From positions 1 to 64,000 of the forward strand of contig QORU01000005.1 of assembly GCA_003574785.1 (NCBI GenBank): a stretch of DNA of 64,000 nt. The letters are read 5' to 3'. The notes below the pieces were generated by a model. That model worked only from the letters and a program-made list of their open reading frames with translations, searched no databases and had not been told where the DNA came from. The stretch comes from Taklimakanibacter deserti. GTDB taxonomy: Bacteria > Pseudomonadota > Alphaproteobacteria > Rhizobiales > Aestuariivirgaceae. The number at the start of each line of letters is the position of its first letter. Within the stretch, counting starts at the first letter, position 1. The position numbers and the translations under genes were made by a program. Shown here one piece after another: positions 47,561-56,346 of this stretch.

Positions 47561-48531
47561 GCGAGCTCTCCCATCCGGATGCAGGCGCCTTCATGGCCGG
47601 GCTCGACCGGCAGCAAGGGCGGCTCATCGCGCGCGCATTGCGCCACGGCGAAATGGCAGCGCGGATGGAAGCGGCAGCCGCTTGGCGGGGATGAGAGATC
47701 GGGCGGCGCGCCGCCGATCGGCTCGAGCCGCTCGTGCTTGTTGCGCATGGCGGGGAGCGCGCCGAGGAGCGCCCGCGTATAGGGATGCGACGGCTTGGCG
47801 AAAAGCTGCGCCGTCGTGGCGGTCTCGGCGATGCGCCCGGCATACATGACGGCGACGCGATCGCAGGTCTGCGCGACGACGCCCAGATCATGGGTGACGA
47901 ACAGCACCGCCATGCCGGTCTCCTCGCGCAGGCGCAGGATGAGCTTCAGGATCTGGTCCTGCACGGTGACGTCGAGCGCCGTCGTCGGCTCATCGGCGAT
48001 CAGGAGCTTGGGCCGGCAGGCAAGCGCGATGGCGATGAGCACGCGCTGCCGCATGCCGCCGCTGAAAGCATGCGGATAGGCATCGAGCCGCCTTTCGGCG
48101 GCGGAGACGCCGACCGATTTCAGGAGATCGATCGCCGCCGCGCGCGGGCTTCGGCCCGCGAGCCGGCCATGCCGGACGAGGCCCTCCTGGATCTGCCGGC
48201 CGATGCGCATCGTCGGATTGAGCGCCGTCATCGGATCCTGGAAGATCATGGCGATTTGGCGCCCGCGGATCTGGGTGAAATCGCCATCGCCGAGATCGAC
48301 AAGCTCGCGGCCGTCGAAGCGGACCGAGCCCGCCATGCGGCTGGGCGCCCCGCCGAAAAGCCGGATCAGCGAGCGGCAGGTGACGCTCTTGCCGCATCCC
48401 GATTCACCGACCAGCCCGAAGATCTCACCCGCTTTGATCTCGAAGCTGACGCCGTCGACCGCGGTCACGGTCTGCTGGCGCCCGGCGAAGGAGACCTTGA
48501 GGTCGCGCACGCTGAGGAGCGGGGCCGTCAT
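47557..48531 (-). CDS. dipeptide ABC transporter ATP-binding protein (DppD-like)
   Basis: 324 aa from [15 protein letters not shown]; the frame stays open far upstream through the permease gene, but this ATG is coupled by ATGA to the permease stop. Walker [10 protein letters not shown], signature [15 protein letters not shown], Walker [13 protein letters not shown], and the C-terminal [15 protein letters not shown] extension with conserved cysteines. Works with the DppF-like protein. Confidence 0.93.
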   Translation of the reverse strand: MTAPLLSVRDLKVSFAGRQQTVTAVDGVSFEIKAGEIFGLVGESGCGKSVTCRSLIRLFGGAPSRMAGSVRFDGRELVDLGDGDFTQIRGRQIAMIFQDPMTALNPTMRIGRQIQEGLVRHGRLAGRSPRAAAIDLLKSVGVSAAERRLDAYPHAFSGGMRQRVLIAIALACRPKLLIADEPTTALDVTVQDQILKLILRLREETGMAVLFVTHDLGVVAQTCDRVAVMYAGRIAETATTAQLFAKPSHPYTRALLGALPAMRNKHERLEPIGGAPPDLSSPPSGCRFHPRCHFAVAQCARDEPPLLPVEPGHEGACIRMGELA

Positions 48532-49367
48532 GCCTTGGGCCTCAGGAAGTCGTCGAGCCCGTCGCCCAGGAAGGTGAAGGTGACGCCGACCAGGACGATG
48601 GCGAGGCCCGGGAACAGCGAGATCCACCAGCCGTCCTGGATGAAGTTGCGGCCATCGGCGATCATGACGCCCCATTCCGGCGTCGGCGGCTGGATACCGA
48701 GCCCGAGGAAGCCGAGCGAGGTGACGGCGAGGATGGTGAGCACGACATCGGCCATCATGAAGACGATCGCCGGCGTGATCACATTGGGCAGGATATGCCG
48801 GAACATGATGCGGGCATGGCTGTAGCCCAGGACCGAGGAGGCCTTGACGTAATCGAGCTGTTTGGCGAGCAGCACCTCGCCCCTGACGATGCGGGCGAAG
48901 GAAATCCACACCACCAGCGTGAAGGCCAGATACATATTGGCGATGCTGGGCCCGAGCGCGCCGACGATCGAGATGACCAGCACATAGAAGGGAAAGGCCC
49001 ATAATATGTCGACGATCCGCATCAGCACGAGATCGAGCCAGCCGCCGAAATAGCCGGAGACGAGGCCGATGGTCGAGCCGATGAGGAAAGGCAGCAGCAC
49101 GCAGATGGCCACGACCTCGAGATCGACCCGGGCGGCGGCGATGACGCGTGCCAGCACGTCGCGGCCGAGATCGTCGGTGCCGAAAGGATGGGCGAGGCTC
49201 GGAGGGGCGAGCGCATTGGCGAAGTCGATGGCCACCGGATCATGCGGCACGACGAGCGGTCCGATCAGGCTGGCGAGGACCAGCACGGCGAGGAGAAGCA
49301 GGCCGACATGCAGGTTGCGGTTGCGCCGGAACCTGTCGGCCGTTTCGCTGGAGATGAGCCGGGTCAC
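48528..49367 (-). CDS. dipeptide ABC transporter permease (DppC-like)
   Basis: 279 aa from a GTG at 49367 that overlaps the stop of the first permease (GTGA). An N-terminal oppC-type segment (HVGLLLLAVLVLASLIGPLVVPHDP) is followed by GTDDLGRDVLARVI and the EAA-like loop VKASSVLGYSHARIMFRHILPNVI. About six membrane spans. Confidence 0.92.
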   Translation of the reverse strand: MTRLISSETADRFRRNRNLHVGLLLLAVLVLASLIGPLVVPHDPVAIDFANALAPPSLAHPFGTDDLGRDVLARVIAAARVDLEVVAICVLLPFLIGSTIGLVSGYFGGWLDLVLMRIVDILWAFPFYVLVISIVGALGPSIANMYLAFTLVVWISFARIVRGEVLLAKQLDYVKASSVLGYSHARIMFRHILPNVITPAIVFMMADVVLTILAVTSLGFLGLGIQPPTPEWGVMIADGRNFIQDGWWISLFPGLAIVLVGVTFTFLGDGLDDFLRPKA

Positions 49368-50305
49368 GACAAGGTCACGCGCGGATCGACCAGCGCATAA
49401 GCGAGGTCGGTCAGGAGGTTGATGAGGACGACCAGGGTCGCGAAGGTGACGGTCAGCGCCTGCACCATCGGATAGTCGCGGGCCGAGATCGACGAGACGA
49501 GCAATGAGCCGAGGCCCGGTATGCCGAACACGGTTTCGATGACCACGGTTCCGCCGATCACCCAGCTCGTATGCACGGCGAGCACCGAGATGGTCGAGGT
49601 CAGCGAATTGCGGAAGACATGGCGCCACAGCACCTGGCGCTCGACCAGGCCCTTGGCGCGCGCCGTGTCGACATAATCGGCGCCGAGCACCGCGATGATC
49701 GAGCTTCTGAGCGAGCGGATGGTGAGCGCCGCCGTGCCCAGCGCGATGATGAAGGCCGGCAGAGCGAGATGGTGCAGCCTGTCCCAGAAGCCCTCGCCAT
49801 AGCCCGACACCGGGAAGAGCGGGACATAGATGGCAAAGAGCAGCACCAGGAGCACGCCCAGCCAGAAGGCCGGCATCGACATGGCCATGACGAAGACGAC
49901 GCGTATCACCTGGTCGAAGACGCCGCCCTTGCGGATCGCCGCCAGCATGGCGAGCGGCACGGTCATGATCACCGCCATGATGGTGGAGAGGCCGACCAGC
50001 GCCAGGCTCGGCCACAGTCTTTCGAGGATGAGCGGCGCGATATCGGCCTTGTAGGCGATCGAGCGGCCGAAGCTGCCCTGCACCAGATCGCCAATGAAGC
50101 GCAGATATTGCTGCCACAGCGGCTGATCGAGGCCGAGCTGCTCATTGAGCTTGGCGATGTCTTCGGGCGTGCCGCGGCTGCCGAGCATCAAGGTCGCCGG
50201 GTCGCCCGGCATGACGCGGAGCAGCAGGAACGCCACCAGCGTGATGCCGATGAGCACCGGCAGGAGCTGGATGATCCGCGACAGGCAGAAAAAGACGATC
50301 TTCAT
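49364..50305 (-). CDS. dipeptide ABC transporter permease (DppB-like)
   Basis: 313 aa from MKIVFFCLSRIIQLLPVLIGITLVAFLLLRVMPGDPA, the standard opening of DppB/GsiC permeases. The EAA loop is DTARAKGLVERQVLWRHVFRNSL, and the C-terminal VIETVFGIPGLGSLLVSSI is typical. An ATG five codons upstream (50320) is less consistent. Lies after a REP pair that separates it from the binding-protein gene. Confidence 0.93.
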   Translation of the reverse strand: MKIVFFCLSRIIQLLPVLIGITLVAFLLLRVMPGDPATLMLGSRGTPEDIAKLNEQLGLDQPLWQQYLRFIGDLVQGSFGRSIAYKADIAPLILERLWPSLALVGLSTIMAVIMTVPLAMLAAIRKGGVFDQVIRVVFVMAMSMPAFWLGVLLVLLFAIYVPLFPVSGYGEGFWDRLHHLALPAFIIALGTAALTIRSLRSSIIAVLGADYVDTARAKGLVERQVLWRHVFRNSLTSTISVLAVHTSWVIGGTVVIETVFGIPGLGSLLVSSISARDYPMVQALTVTFATLVVLINLLTDLAYALVDPRVTLS

Positions 50306-50321
50306 GGAAGACCTCCCCACT

Positions 50322-50382
50322 TTCCCCCTCTCCCGTTGCGAAGCAATGGGAGAGGGTGCCCGAAGGGCGGGTGAGGGCTCTT
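50322..50382. repeat. REP element, left arm of an inverted pair
   Basis: An imperfect palindrome of the rhizobial type: a TCTCCCG...GGGAGA stem followed by GTGCCCGAAGGGCGGGTGAG and GGGCTCT. The inverted partner is at 50429-50486; outer ends AGAGCCCTC match exactly. Located in the dppA-dppB intercistronic gap. Confidence 0.8.
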
Positions 50383-50428
50383 TGCTTCAGCAATGAATAC
50401 TTGTTGAGATTGGAACACTTTGCACGAA

Positions 50429-50486
50429 AGAGCCCTCATCCGGCCTTCGGCCACCTTCTCCCACGCTGCGCGCGGGAGAAGGGGAA
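50429..50486. repeat. REP element, right arm of an inverted pair
   Basis: Reverse-complement copy of 50322-50382, containing CTCATCCGGCCTTCGGCC and a TTCTCCC...GGGAGAAGG stem. Together the two can form two local hairpins or one long cruciform 3' of dppA. Confidence 0.8.
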
Positions 50487-50521
50487 TGGCGGAGGGCAGA
50501 TGCGACAGTAAAGACACCCGG

Positions 50522-52072
50522 CTACTTTATCACCACATCCTTCAGCGAATAATTCGCCGTCGGCAGCACTTCGAAGCCTTCGACATTGGCGCGCATCGCA
50601 TAGGCGGATTTCGGCATGAACAGGAAGATGAAGGGAGCGCCCTCATGCACCCGGGCTTCGATCTCCTTGAACATCTTGCCGCGCTCCTCGCCCTCATTGG
50701 TCTGGCGCTCGAGCGCATAGAGCTCGTTGACGCGATCGTCCTTCCACTGCGAGTGGAAGGCATTGGCGCGCTCCGGATTGACCATGGTGAAGCCGACGAG
50801 CTGATCCGGATCGATCGTGTCGCTGGTCGCATAGGACAGCGACAGCTCGAAATTGCCGGCCTTGGTGGTGCTGAACTGCGAGGAGCCTTCGATGGTCTGC
50901 AATTCGACCTCGATGCCGATCTGGCGCAGCGACGCCTGGATGGCGCTGCCGATCTGGCGGCTGGTCACGTCGCCGCCGCGCACCAACATGCTGGTCTTGA
51001 AGCCCTGCTCGAGTCCCGCCTCCTTCAGGAGCGCCTTGGCCTTTTCGAGATCGACCGGATAGGGCTTGAGCTCCTCATTATGATAGGCCATGACCGGGAT
51101 GGAGGTGGTCGCCGCCACCGCATCGCCATGGAAGATGCCCTTGACCAGCGCTTCCTTGTCGACGGCATAGTTCATCGCCTGGCGCACGCGCACATCGTCG
51201 AAGGGCTTCTTGGTGGTGTTGATCTGCACCATGTCGATGCGGAAGACCGAGGCCAGGCCCACTTTCACGCTGGCATCGCTCTTGAGCGTCGCTGCCTGGT
51301 TGAACGGCACTTCGATGACGGCGTCGAGCTCGCCCGCCTTGAGCTTCAGCACGCGCGAATTGTCCTCCGGCACGATCTCGAGCGTGGCGCCGTCGATCTG
51401 CGGCTTGCCCTTCTCCCAATAATGCGGGTTCTTGGCGAGCTCCATCTTCTGTCCGCGCGCCCAGTTCGTCAGCACGAAGGGTCCAGAACCAATGGGCTTC
51501 TCGAAGAAGGCTTCGCCCTTCGCCTCGACCAGCTTGGCGGGCAGGATCGAGGCCGAGAACATCGCCAGATTGTTGATGATCGGGGTGAAGGGCTTTTCGA
51601 GCTTCATCACGATCGTGTGGTCGTCGACGACCTGATAGGTGGTGATCGGGCGGAAGAACCGGCCCCATTCCGATTTCTCGCCGGCGGCGCGCTTGAGCGA
51701 GAATTCGACATCGGCCGCCGTCACCGGCGTGCCGTCGGAGAATTTCGCATCGGCGCGCAGCTTGAAGCTGTATTCCTTGCCGTCGGGGGAGACGGTCCAG
51801 GATTCGGCGATGCCCGGCTCGAGCTTGGTGCCGTCCTTGCTCGGGCGGACGAGCTGGTCATAGATCTGCAGCTCCGCCCAGATCGAGGCATTGTCGCTCG
51901 ACGCGATGGGATCGATGGTGAGCGCATCCTCGCGCACCCCGACTTTGAGCGTCGCGGCTTCGGCGGAAGCGAGCGGGATTGCGGTCAGGGCCATCGTCGC
52001 CAGCGCCGCGATGAAGGCCTTGGCCAGGATCGCCCGGCGTGAAAATCCTGAAACTGGGTTCCGATTGCGCAT
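50522..52072 (-). CDS. dipeptide-type ABC transporter solute-binding protein (SBP family 5)
   Basis: 516 aa. A signal with an SRRAIL Tat-like motif and a hydrophobic core, cleaved near AEA-A (about 40). The mature part shows LTIDPIASSDNASIWAELQIYDQLVR, LEPGIAESWTVSPDGKEYSFKLRADAKFSDGTPVTAADVEFSL and the DVRVRQAMNYAVDKEAL motif. These are DppA/OppA-type features. Binds peptides or another amphipathic solute; the specificity is not readable. First gene of the dpp-type operon, divergent from the LysR gene. Confidence 0.94.
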   Translation of the reverse strand: MRNRNPVSGFSRRAILAKAFIAALATMALTAIPLASAEAATLKVGVREDALTIDPIASSDNASIWAELQIYDQLVRPSKDGTKLEPGIAESWTVSPDGKEYSFKLRADAKFSDGTPVTAADVEFSLKRAAGEKSEWGRFFRPITTYQVVDDHTIVMKLEKPFTPIINNLAMFSASILPAKLVEAKGEAFFEKPIGSGPFVLTNWARGQKMELAKNPHYWEKGKPQIDGATLEIVPEDNSRVLKLKAGELDAVIEVPFNQAATLKSDASVKVGLASVFRIDMVQINTTKKPFDDVRVRQAMNYAVDKEALVKGIFHGDAVAATTSIPVMAYHNEELKPYPVDLEKAKALLKEAGLEQGFKTSMLVRGGDVTSRQIGSAIQASLRQIGIEVELQTIEGSSQFSTTKAGNFELSLSYATSDTIDPDQLVGFTMVNPERANAFHSQWKDDRVNELYALERQTNEGEERGKMFKEIEARVHEGAPFIFLFMPKSAYAMRANVEGFEVLPTANYSLKDVVIK

Positions 52073-52234
52073 TTTAGCTCCTCCCGGACCTGATATTTGT
52101 GGTTATGAACTGGACTGGAACAAGCCGAATATCAGCGGCAGTTCCCTGACTGCCAGCCGCATATCGACGCCCGTCCCATAAGGGCAATCTCGGAGGCGGC
52201 ACCCGAATGGTCAAATTGGAATATGGACGGCATC

Positions 52235-52251
52235 CATAACTTGAGGTTATG
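52235..52251. promoter_or_regulatory. candidate LysR operator
   Basis: CATAACTTGAGGTTATG is a perfect 6-5-6 inverted repeat containing a T-N11-A core, the classic LysR box, 24 bp before the LysR start and 163 bp before the dppA-like start. A further GGTTATG half-site is at 52101-52107, 29 bp before the binding-protein start. Confidence 0.6.
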
Positions 52252-52275
52252 TGCTGGGCGACGAAGGAGGGTAGC

Positions 52276-53184
52276 TTGCGGTTGCGCCATATCGAGGTTT
52301 TCCACGCCATCAAGCAAGCCGGGTCGATCAGCAAGGCGGCGGCTTTGCTGGGCGTCTCGCAGCCCGCGGCCAGCAAGGTGCTGCAGCACGCCGAATCCTC
52401 GCTCGGCTTCAAGCTGTTCGAGCGGGTGAAGGGCAGGCTCCTGCCGACGGCGGAAGCGGAGCTGCTCTATGTCGAGGTCGCCAAGCTCAATCTGGGCCTC
52501 GAGCAATTGCGCAAGCTCTCCGCCAATCTGCGGCGCTTCCCGCAAGGGCGATTGCATGTCGGCTGCCTGCCGAGCCTCGGCCTCTCCATCATGCCGAAGA
52601 CCATCCACGACTTCCGCAAAGCCTATCCTTCCGTCGTCTGCGAGGTCGAGACCAACCATATCGAGGCCCTGCTCGCCGCCTTGCGCTCGCGCCAGCTCGA
52701 TCTCGCGATCTCGATCTTTCCCGACGAGCATCCGGACATCCGCACCCAGGTGGTGGGCGAGATGGACCTCGTCTATCTGGGGCCCCGCGACGGCGGCGAT
52801 GTCGACCTGGCCGAGATCGAGGATCGCGAGCTCGTCGGCCTGTCGCGCGGCGACGGGGTCGGCGGCCTGATCGCCAAGGAGCGCGAGCGGCTGGGCCGCA
52901 GCTACAATCCCGGCATCGAGGTCCAGACCTATTATCTCGCTTGCGCCTTCGCCGCGGCCGGATGCGGCGCCACGATCGTCGATCGCCTGACCGCGCGCAG
53001 CATGCTGAGGCCCGGCCTGTATCTGCGCTCGCTCAGGCAGCGTCTCACCGTCGAGATTGCCGTGCTGACGCACGAGGCCAATGTCATTCGCGGCTTCTAC
53101 ACGGATTTCGTCACCATCCTGAAGAAATCGCTCTCCGCCATGCCCGATGTGGAGAGCGTCCCGCTTCACGACGCGAGAAATTAG
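52276..53184 (+). CDS. LysR-family transcriptional regulator
   Basis: 302 aa from a TTG at 52276 preceded by GGAGGG with 4-5 bp spacing; an ATG at 52249 lies inside the palindromic operator and has no ribosome site. The N-terminal winged HTH reads HIEVFHAIKQAGSISKAAALLGVSQPAASKVLQHAE (about 4-40), followed by a LysR substrate-binding domain (about 90-300). Divergent from the dipeptide-type operon, so it most likely controls that operon and itself. Its stop overlaps that of the oxidoreductase gene by 3 bp. Confidence 0.93.
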   Translation: MRLRHIEVFHAIKQAGSISKAAALLGVSQPAASKVLQHAESSLGFKLFERVKGRLLPTAEAELLYVEVAKLNLGLEQLRKLSANLRRFPQGRLHVGCLPSLGLSIMPKTIHDFRKAYPSVVCEVETNHIEALLAALRSRQLDLAISIFPDEHPDIRTQVVGEMDLVYLGPRDGGDVDLAEIEDRELVGLSRGDGVGGLIAKERERLGRSYNPGIEVQTYYLACAFAAAGCGATIVDRLTARSMLRPGLYLRSLRQRLTVEIAVLTHEANVIRGFYTDFVTILKKSLSAMPDVESVPLHDARN

Positions 53185-54302
53185 ATCACCTCGATCCAGC
53201 GCCGCTCGCGCGCCGAGCGCGCCATGCCGTGGATCACGCGCTCGATCTTGAGGCCTTCGGCGAAATTGACGAAGCATTCGCTTTGATCGGCGATGCAGTC
53301 GAGAAGATGCTTGGCCTCGATGACCTTGAGCTCGTTGAAGCCGAGCTGGTGTCCGGCGACGGGGGTGAACTGGGCATAGGGCGCATGGGCGGGACCGGTG
53401 AGAATGGTGCGGAAGCCGCGCGTCGCTTCCGGCCCCTCGCTCACATAGAGCTGCAATTCATTGAGCCGCTCCTGGTCGAAGGTCAGCATGCCCTTGCGGC
53501 CGTGGATCTCGAAGCGGATGAGGTTCTTGCGGCCCCAGGCGGCGCGGCTCGAGGTGAGCGTGCCGGAAATGCCGTTCCTGAAGCGCACGATGGCATGGGC
53601 GATGTCCTCGTTCTCGACCTCGCGCATCTCGCTCGTGCCGGGCACCGGGCGCTCCTTGACCACGGTCTCCATGTCGGCCGCGACCGAGGCGATGTCGCCG
53701 ATGAGGAAATGCGCGAAGCTCACCAGGTGGCAGGTGATGTCGCCGAGCGTGCCGAGGCCCCAGAGATCGATGCGCGCCCTTTTGCTCCACGGCACGTCGG
53801 GCGAGGCCAGGTAGTCTTCGTCCACTTGCCCGCGGAAATGCACCACCTCGCCAATGGCGCCGGCCTGGACGAGGTGCCTGGCATGCAGCACCGCGGGGTT
53901 CTTGATGTAGTTGTAGCCGAGCAAGGTGCGGCCCTTGGCCTTCTCCGCCGCGGCGGCCATGGCCTGCGCCTCCTCGAGCGTCAACGCCATCGGCTTCTCG
54001 CACCACACATGCTTGCCGGCCGCGAGGAAGGCGACCGCCATCTCGCGATGCACGTTGTTGGGCGCGGTGATCGACACGATGTCGATCCTGGGATCATCGA
54101 CGAGCTTGCGCCAATCCGTTTCAGCCCGGGCGAAGCCATATTCGGCGGCGCGCTTCTTGGTGAGATCGGGATCGATATCGCACAAGGTCTCGAGCCGGAT
54201 TTCCGGCACGTCGCCGAAGACGGGCCGCACATGGCTCCAGGCCATGGCATGGCATTTGCCCATGAAGCCGGTTCCGATCAGCGCGACACCTAAGGACGTC
54301 AT
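53181..54302 (-). CDS. Gfo/Idh/MocA-family oxidoreductase
   Basis: 373 aa from MTSLGVALIGTGFMGKCHAMAW, with the Rossmann GxGxxG at 9-14, the family's EKP motif in CEKPMALTLEEA (about 100) and a C-terminal alpha/beta domain (GRKGMLTFDQERLNELQLY). These NAD(P)-dependent enzymes oxidise sugars or cyclitols such as myo- or scyllo-inositol. It lies downstream of the sugar-importer operon, but an intrinsic terminator stands 20 bp before its start. Together with IolG it may give the region two dehydrogenases of different cyclitol or sugar specificity. Confidence 0.88.
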   Translation of the reverse strand: MTSLGVALIGTGFMGKCHAMAWSHVRPVFGDVPEIRLETLCDIDPDLTKKRAAEYGFARAETDWRKLVDDPRIDIVSITAPNNVHREMAVAFLAAGKHVWCEKPMALTLEEAQAMAAAAEKAKGRTLLGYNYIKNPAVLHARHLVQAGAIGEVVHFRGQVDEDYLASPDVPWSKRARIDLWGLGTLGDITCHLVSFAHFLIGDIASVAADMETVVKERPVPGTSEMREVENEDIAHAIVRFRNGISGTLTSSRAAWGRKNLIRFEIHGRKGMLTFDQERLNELQLYVSEGPEATRGFRTILTGPAHAPYAQFTPVAGHQLGFNELKVIEAKHLLDCIADQSECFVNFAEGLKIERVIHGMARSARERRWIEVI

Positions 54303-54321
54303 GACTATTTCTCGACCTTCC

Positions 54322-54356
54322 AAAAAAAGCAGGTCCCGACTTTCGCCGGGACCTGC
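54322..54356 (-). terminator. intrinsic terminator after the sugar-binding gene
   Basis: On the minus strand GCAGGTCCCG / CGGGACCTGC (10 bp, loop 8) is followed by seven T (54322-54328). It lies between the binding-protein gene and the oxidoreductase gene, 20 bp from the start of the latter. Confidence 0.9.
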
Positions 54357-54380
54357 GATCAACTCAACAGAAAACCGATC

Positions 54381-55289
54381 CTATTTATACTGATCGGCAT
54401 TCTCCTTGGTGACGAGCACCGTGCCGGTGTCGATCACCGGATCGATCTTCTCGCCCTTCTGCAGCTTGACCAGGTTCTCGACCGCGAAGGCGCCCATATT
54501 CTTGGGCGCTTGCGCGACGGAAGCGGTCATGTCGCCGGCGATGATCGAGGCGGCGGCATCGGGATTGGCATCGAAGCCGACCACCATGACGTCCTTGAGC
54601 TTGTCGGCCGCTTTCAGCGCCTCGACGGCGCCCAGCGCCATATTGTCGTTGGAGGCGAACACCGCCTTGATGTTGGGATTGCCGGTCAGGATGTTCTCCA
54701 TCACCGACTGGCCCTTGGCGCGGTCCCAATCGGCCGGCTGCTCGGCGACGACCTTGAGACCGCAGGCTTCGAGCCCGGCCTTCGAGCCATTGGCGCGCGC
54801 CTGGCCGGTCGACTGGGTGATGATGCCTTGCAGGATCGCCACTTCCGATCCCTTCTCGACCTTCGAGCAGATGAAATCGGCGGCGAGCTTGGCGCCGACT
54901 TCGTTGTTCGTGCCGATGAAGGTCACGCCTTCATTGGTGCCCTTGGTGTCGACGAACACGACCGGCACGTTCTTGGCTTTCGCCGCGTCGACGACGGGCG
55001 CCAGCGCATTGGGATCGGTCGGCGCCAGAGCGAGGCCGGCGATGCCCTTGGCGAGCATGTCCTCGAGCTGCGCGATCTGCGCCTGGACGTCGGATTCGGC
55101 CGGCGGCGACATGACCACCACCTCGACGCCGAGCTCCTTGCCCTTCTCTTCGGCTCCGGCCTGGACCGCGGCCCAGAACGGGTTGCCCGCGCCCGGGCCT
55201 TTCATGTCGAGCACGATCGGATCGGCAAAGGCCGAACCGGCGAAGCTCAGCGCCGCCACGGCGACGCCCGCAATCAGAAATCTCTTCAT
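54381..55289 (-). CDS. sugar/cyclitol ABC transporter substrate-binding protein
   Basis: 302 aa. Signal peptide 1-22 (SAFA-D), then a ribose-binding-type fold: IVLDMKGPGAGNPFWAAVQAGAEEKGKELGVEVVV, AKGIAGLALAPTDPNALAPVV, GTNNEVGAKLAADFI, KAVFASNDNMALGAVEAL and VMVVGFDANPDAAASI. Belongs to the ribose/fructose/inositol group. The inositol catabolic genes next door make a cyclitol the best guess, with fructose as an alternative because the partner ATPase is FrcA-sized. Confidence 0.88.
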   Translation of the reverse strand: MKRFLIAGVAVAALSFAGSAFADPIVLDMKGPGAGNPFWAAVQAGAEEKGKELGVEVVVMSPPAESDVQAQIAQLEDMLAKGIAGLALAPTDPNALAPVVDAAKAKNVPVVFVDTKGTNEGVTFIGTNNEVGAKLAADFICSKVEKGSEVAILQGIITQSTGQARANGSKAGLEACGLKVVAEQPADWDRAKGQSVMENILTGNPNIKAVFASNDNMALGAVEALKAADKLKDVMVVGFDANPDAAASIIAGDMTASVAQAPKNMGAFAVENLVKLQKGEKIDPVIDTGTVLVTKENADQYK

Positions 55290-55362
55290 CTACTCCTCCC
55301 ATGGACAAGACGTCTCCGATGGATCAGCGCTTCCGGCCTGGAGACAAGGCCGGAAGCGGCAT

Positions 55363-56346
55363 TCACTTGCGTGTCGCGGCGCGCCGCCGCAGCACGTCGA
55401 TATAGACGGCGATGATGATGATAAGACCGATGAGGATCTGCTGCCAGAACGGGCTGATATTGTTGAGATTGAGCCCGTTGCGCAAAAGTCCCATGATGAG
55501 CACGCCGGCGAGCACGCCAAGCACCGTGCCGCGCCCGCCGAAGAAGCTCGCCCCGCCGATGATCACCGCCGCGATGGCATCGAGCTCGGCCCCGACGCCG
55601 GCGAGCGGAAAGCCCGAATCGGTGCGTCCGGCAAGCAGCAGTGCCGCGAGCCCGGCGAAGAAGCCGCAGATCGCATAGACATAGACCAGCACGCGGTCGA
55701 CATCGATGCCGGTGACGCGCGCCGCCTGCGGATTGCCCCCGATCGCAAAAATGTGCCGGCCCATATTGGTGCGGTTGAGGAAGAACCACAGGCCGATCGC
55801 GCACAGGATGACGAGGAAGAAGCTGACGGGCACGCCCGCCGGAGGGTTGAACAGGCCAAGAGTGTAGTATTTCTGGCCGAGATAGCGCACTTCCGGCTGG
55901 AGACCGGAGATCGGCGCCTGGCTGATGAGGCTGGTGAGGCCGCGCGCGATATTGAGCGTGCCGAGCGTCATGATAAAGGGATGCGGCAGTTTGAGCATCG
56001 TGTAGCCGAGGCCGTTGACGAGCCCCGAGGCGATGCCGACGAGGGGCGCCACCAGGATCACGATCGGCCAGGGCAGGCCCGCTTTGTCGGCGACCGCGAG
56101 GCAGATCATCGCCAGCGCCATCACCGATCCGACCGAGAGATCGATGCCGGCGGTGATGATGACCACGAACATGCCGAGCGCCAGCATGGCGGCGAAGGCA
56201 TTCTGCTTCAGGATGTTGGAGATATTGGCCGCCGACAGGAAGGTCGCGGGCTGCGTCGCATAGAGGATCGCCATCATCACGATGACGACGAGGATGATGC
56301 CGTAGCTCTCGAGGAAGCGCGATAGAGCGGGATTATTGCTGATCAT
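55363..56346 (-). CDS. sugar/cyclitol ABC transporter permease
   Basis: 327 aa, BPD_transp_2 family. FAAMLALGMFVVIITAGIDLSVGSVMALAMI and GGASFFGGRGTVLGVLAGVLIMGLL are the conserved parts; about nine hydrophobic segments. The ATG at 56346 shares one base with the ATPase stop (TGATG). Only one permease gene is present, so the channel should be a homodimer, as in Rbs and Frc systems. Confidence 0.92.
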   Translation of the reverse strand: MISNNPALSRFLESYGIILVVIVMMAILYATQPATFLSAANISNILKQNAFAAMLALGMFVVIITAGIDLSVGSVMALAMICLAVADKAGLPWPIVILVAPLVGIASGLVNGLGYTMLKLPHPFIMTLGTLNIARGLTSLISQAPISGLQPEVRYLGQKYYTLGLFNPPAGVPVSFFLVILCAIGLWFFLNRTNMGRHIFAIGGNPQAARVTGIDVDRVLVYVYAICGFFAGLAALLLAGRTDSGFPLAGVGAELDAIAAVIIGGASFFGGRGTVLGVLAGVLIMGLLRNGLNLNNISPFWQQILIGLIIIIAVYIDVLRRRAATRK

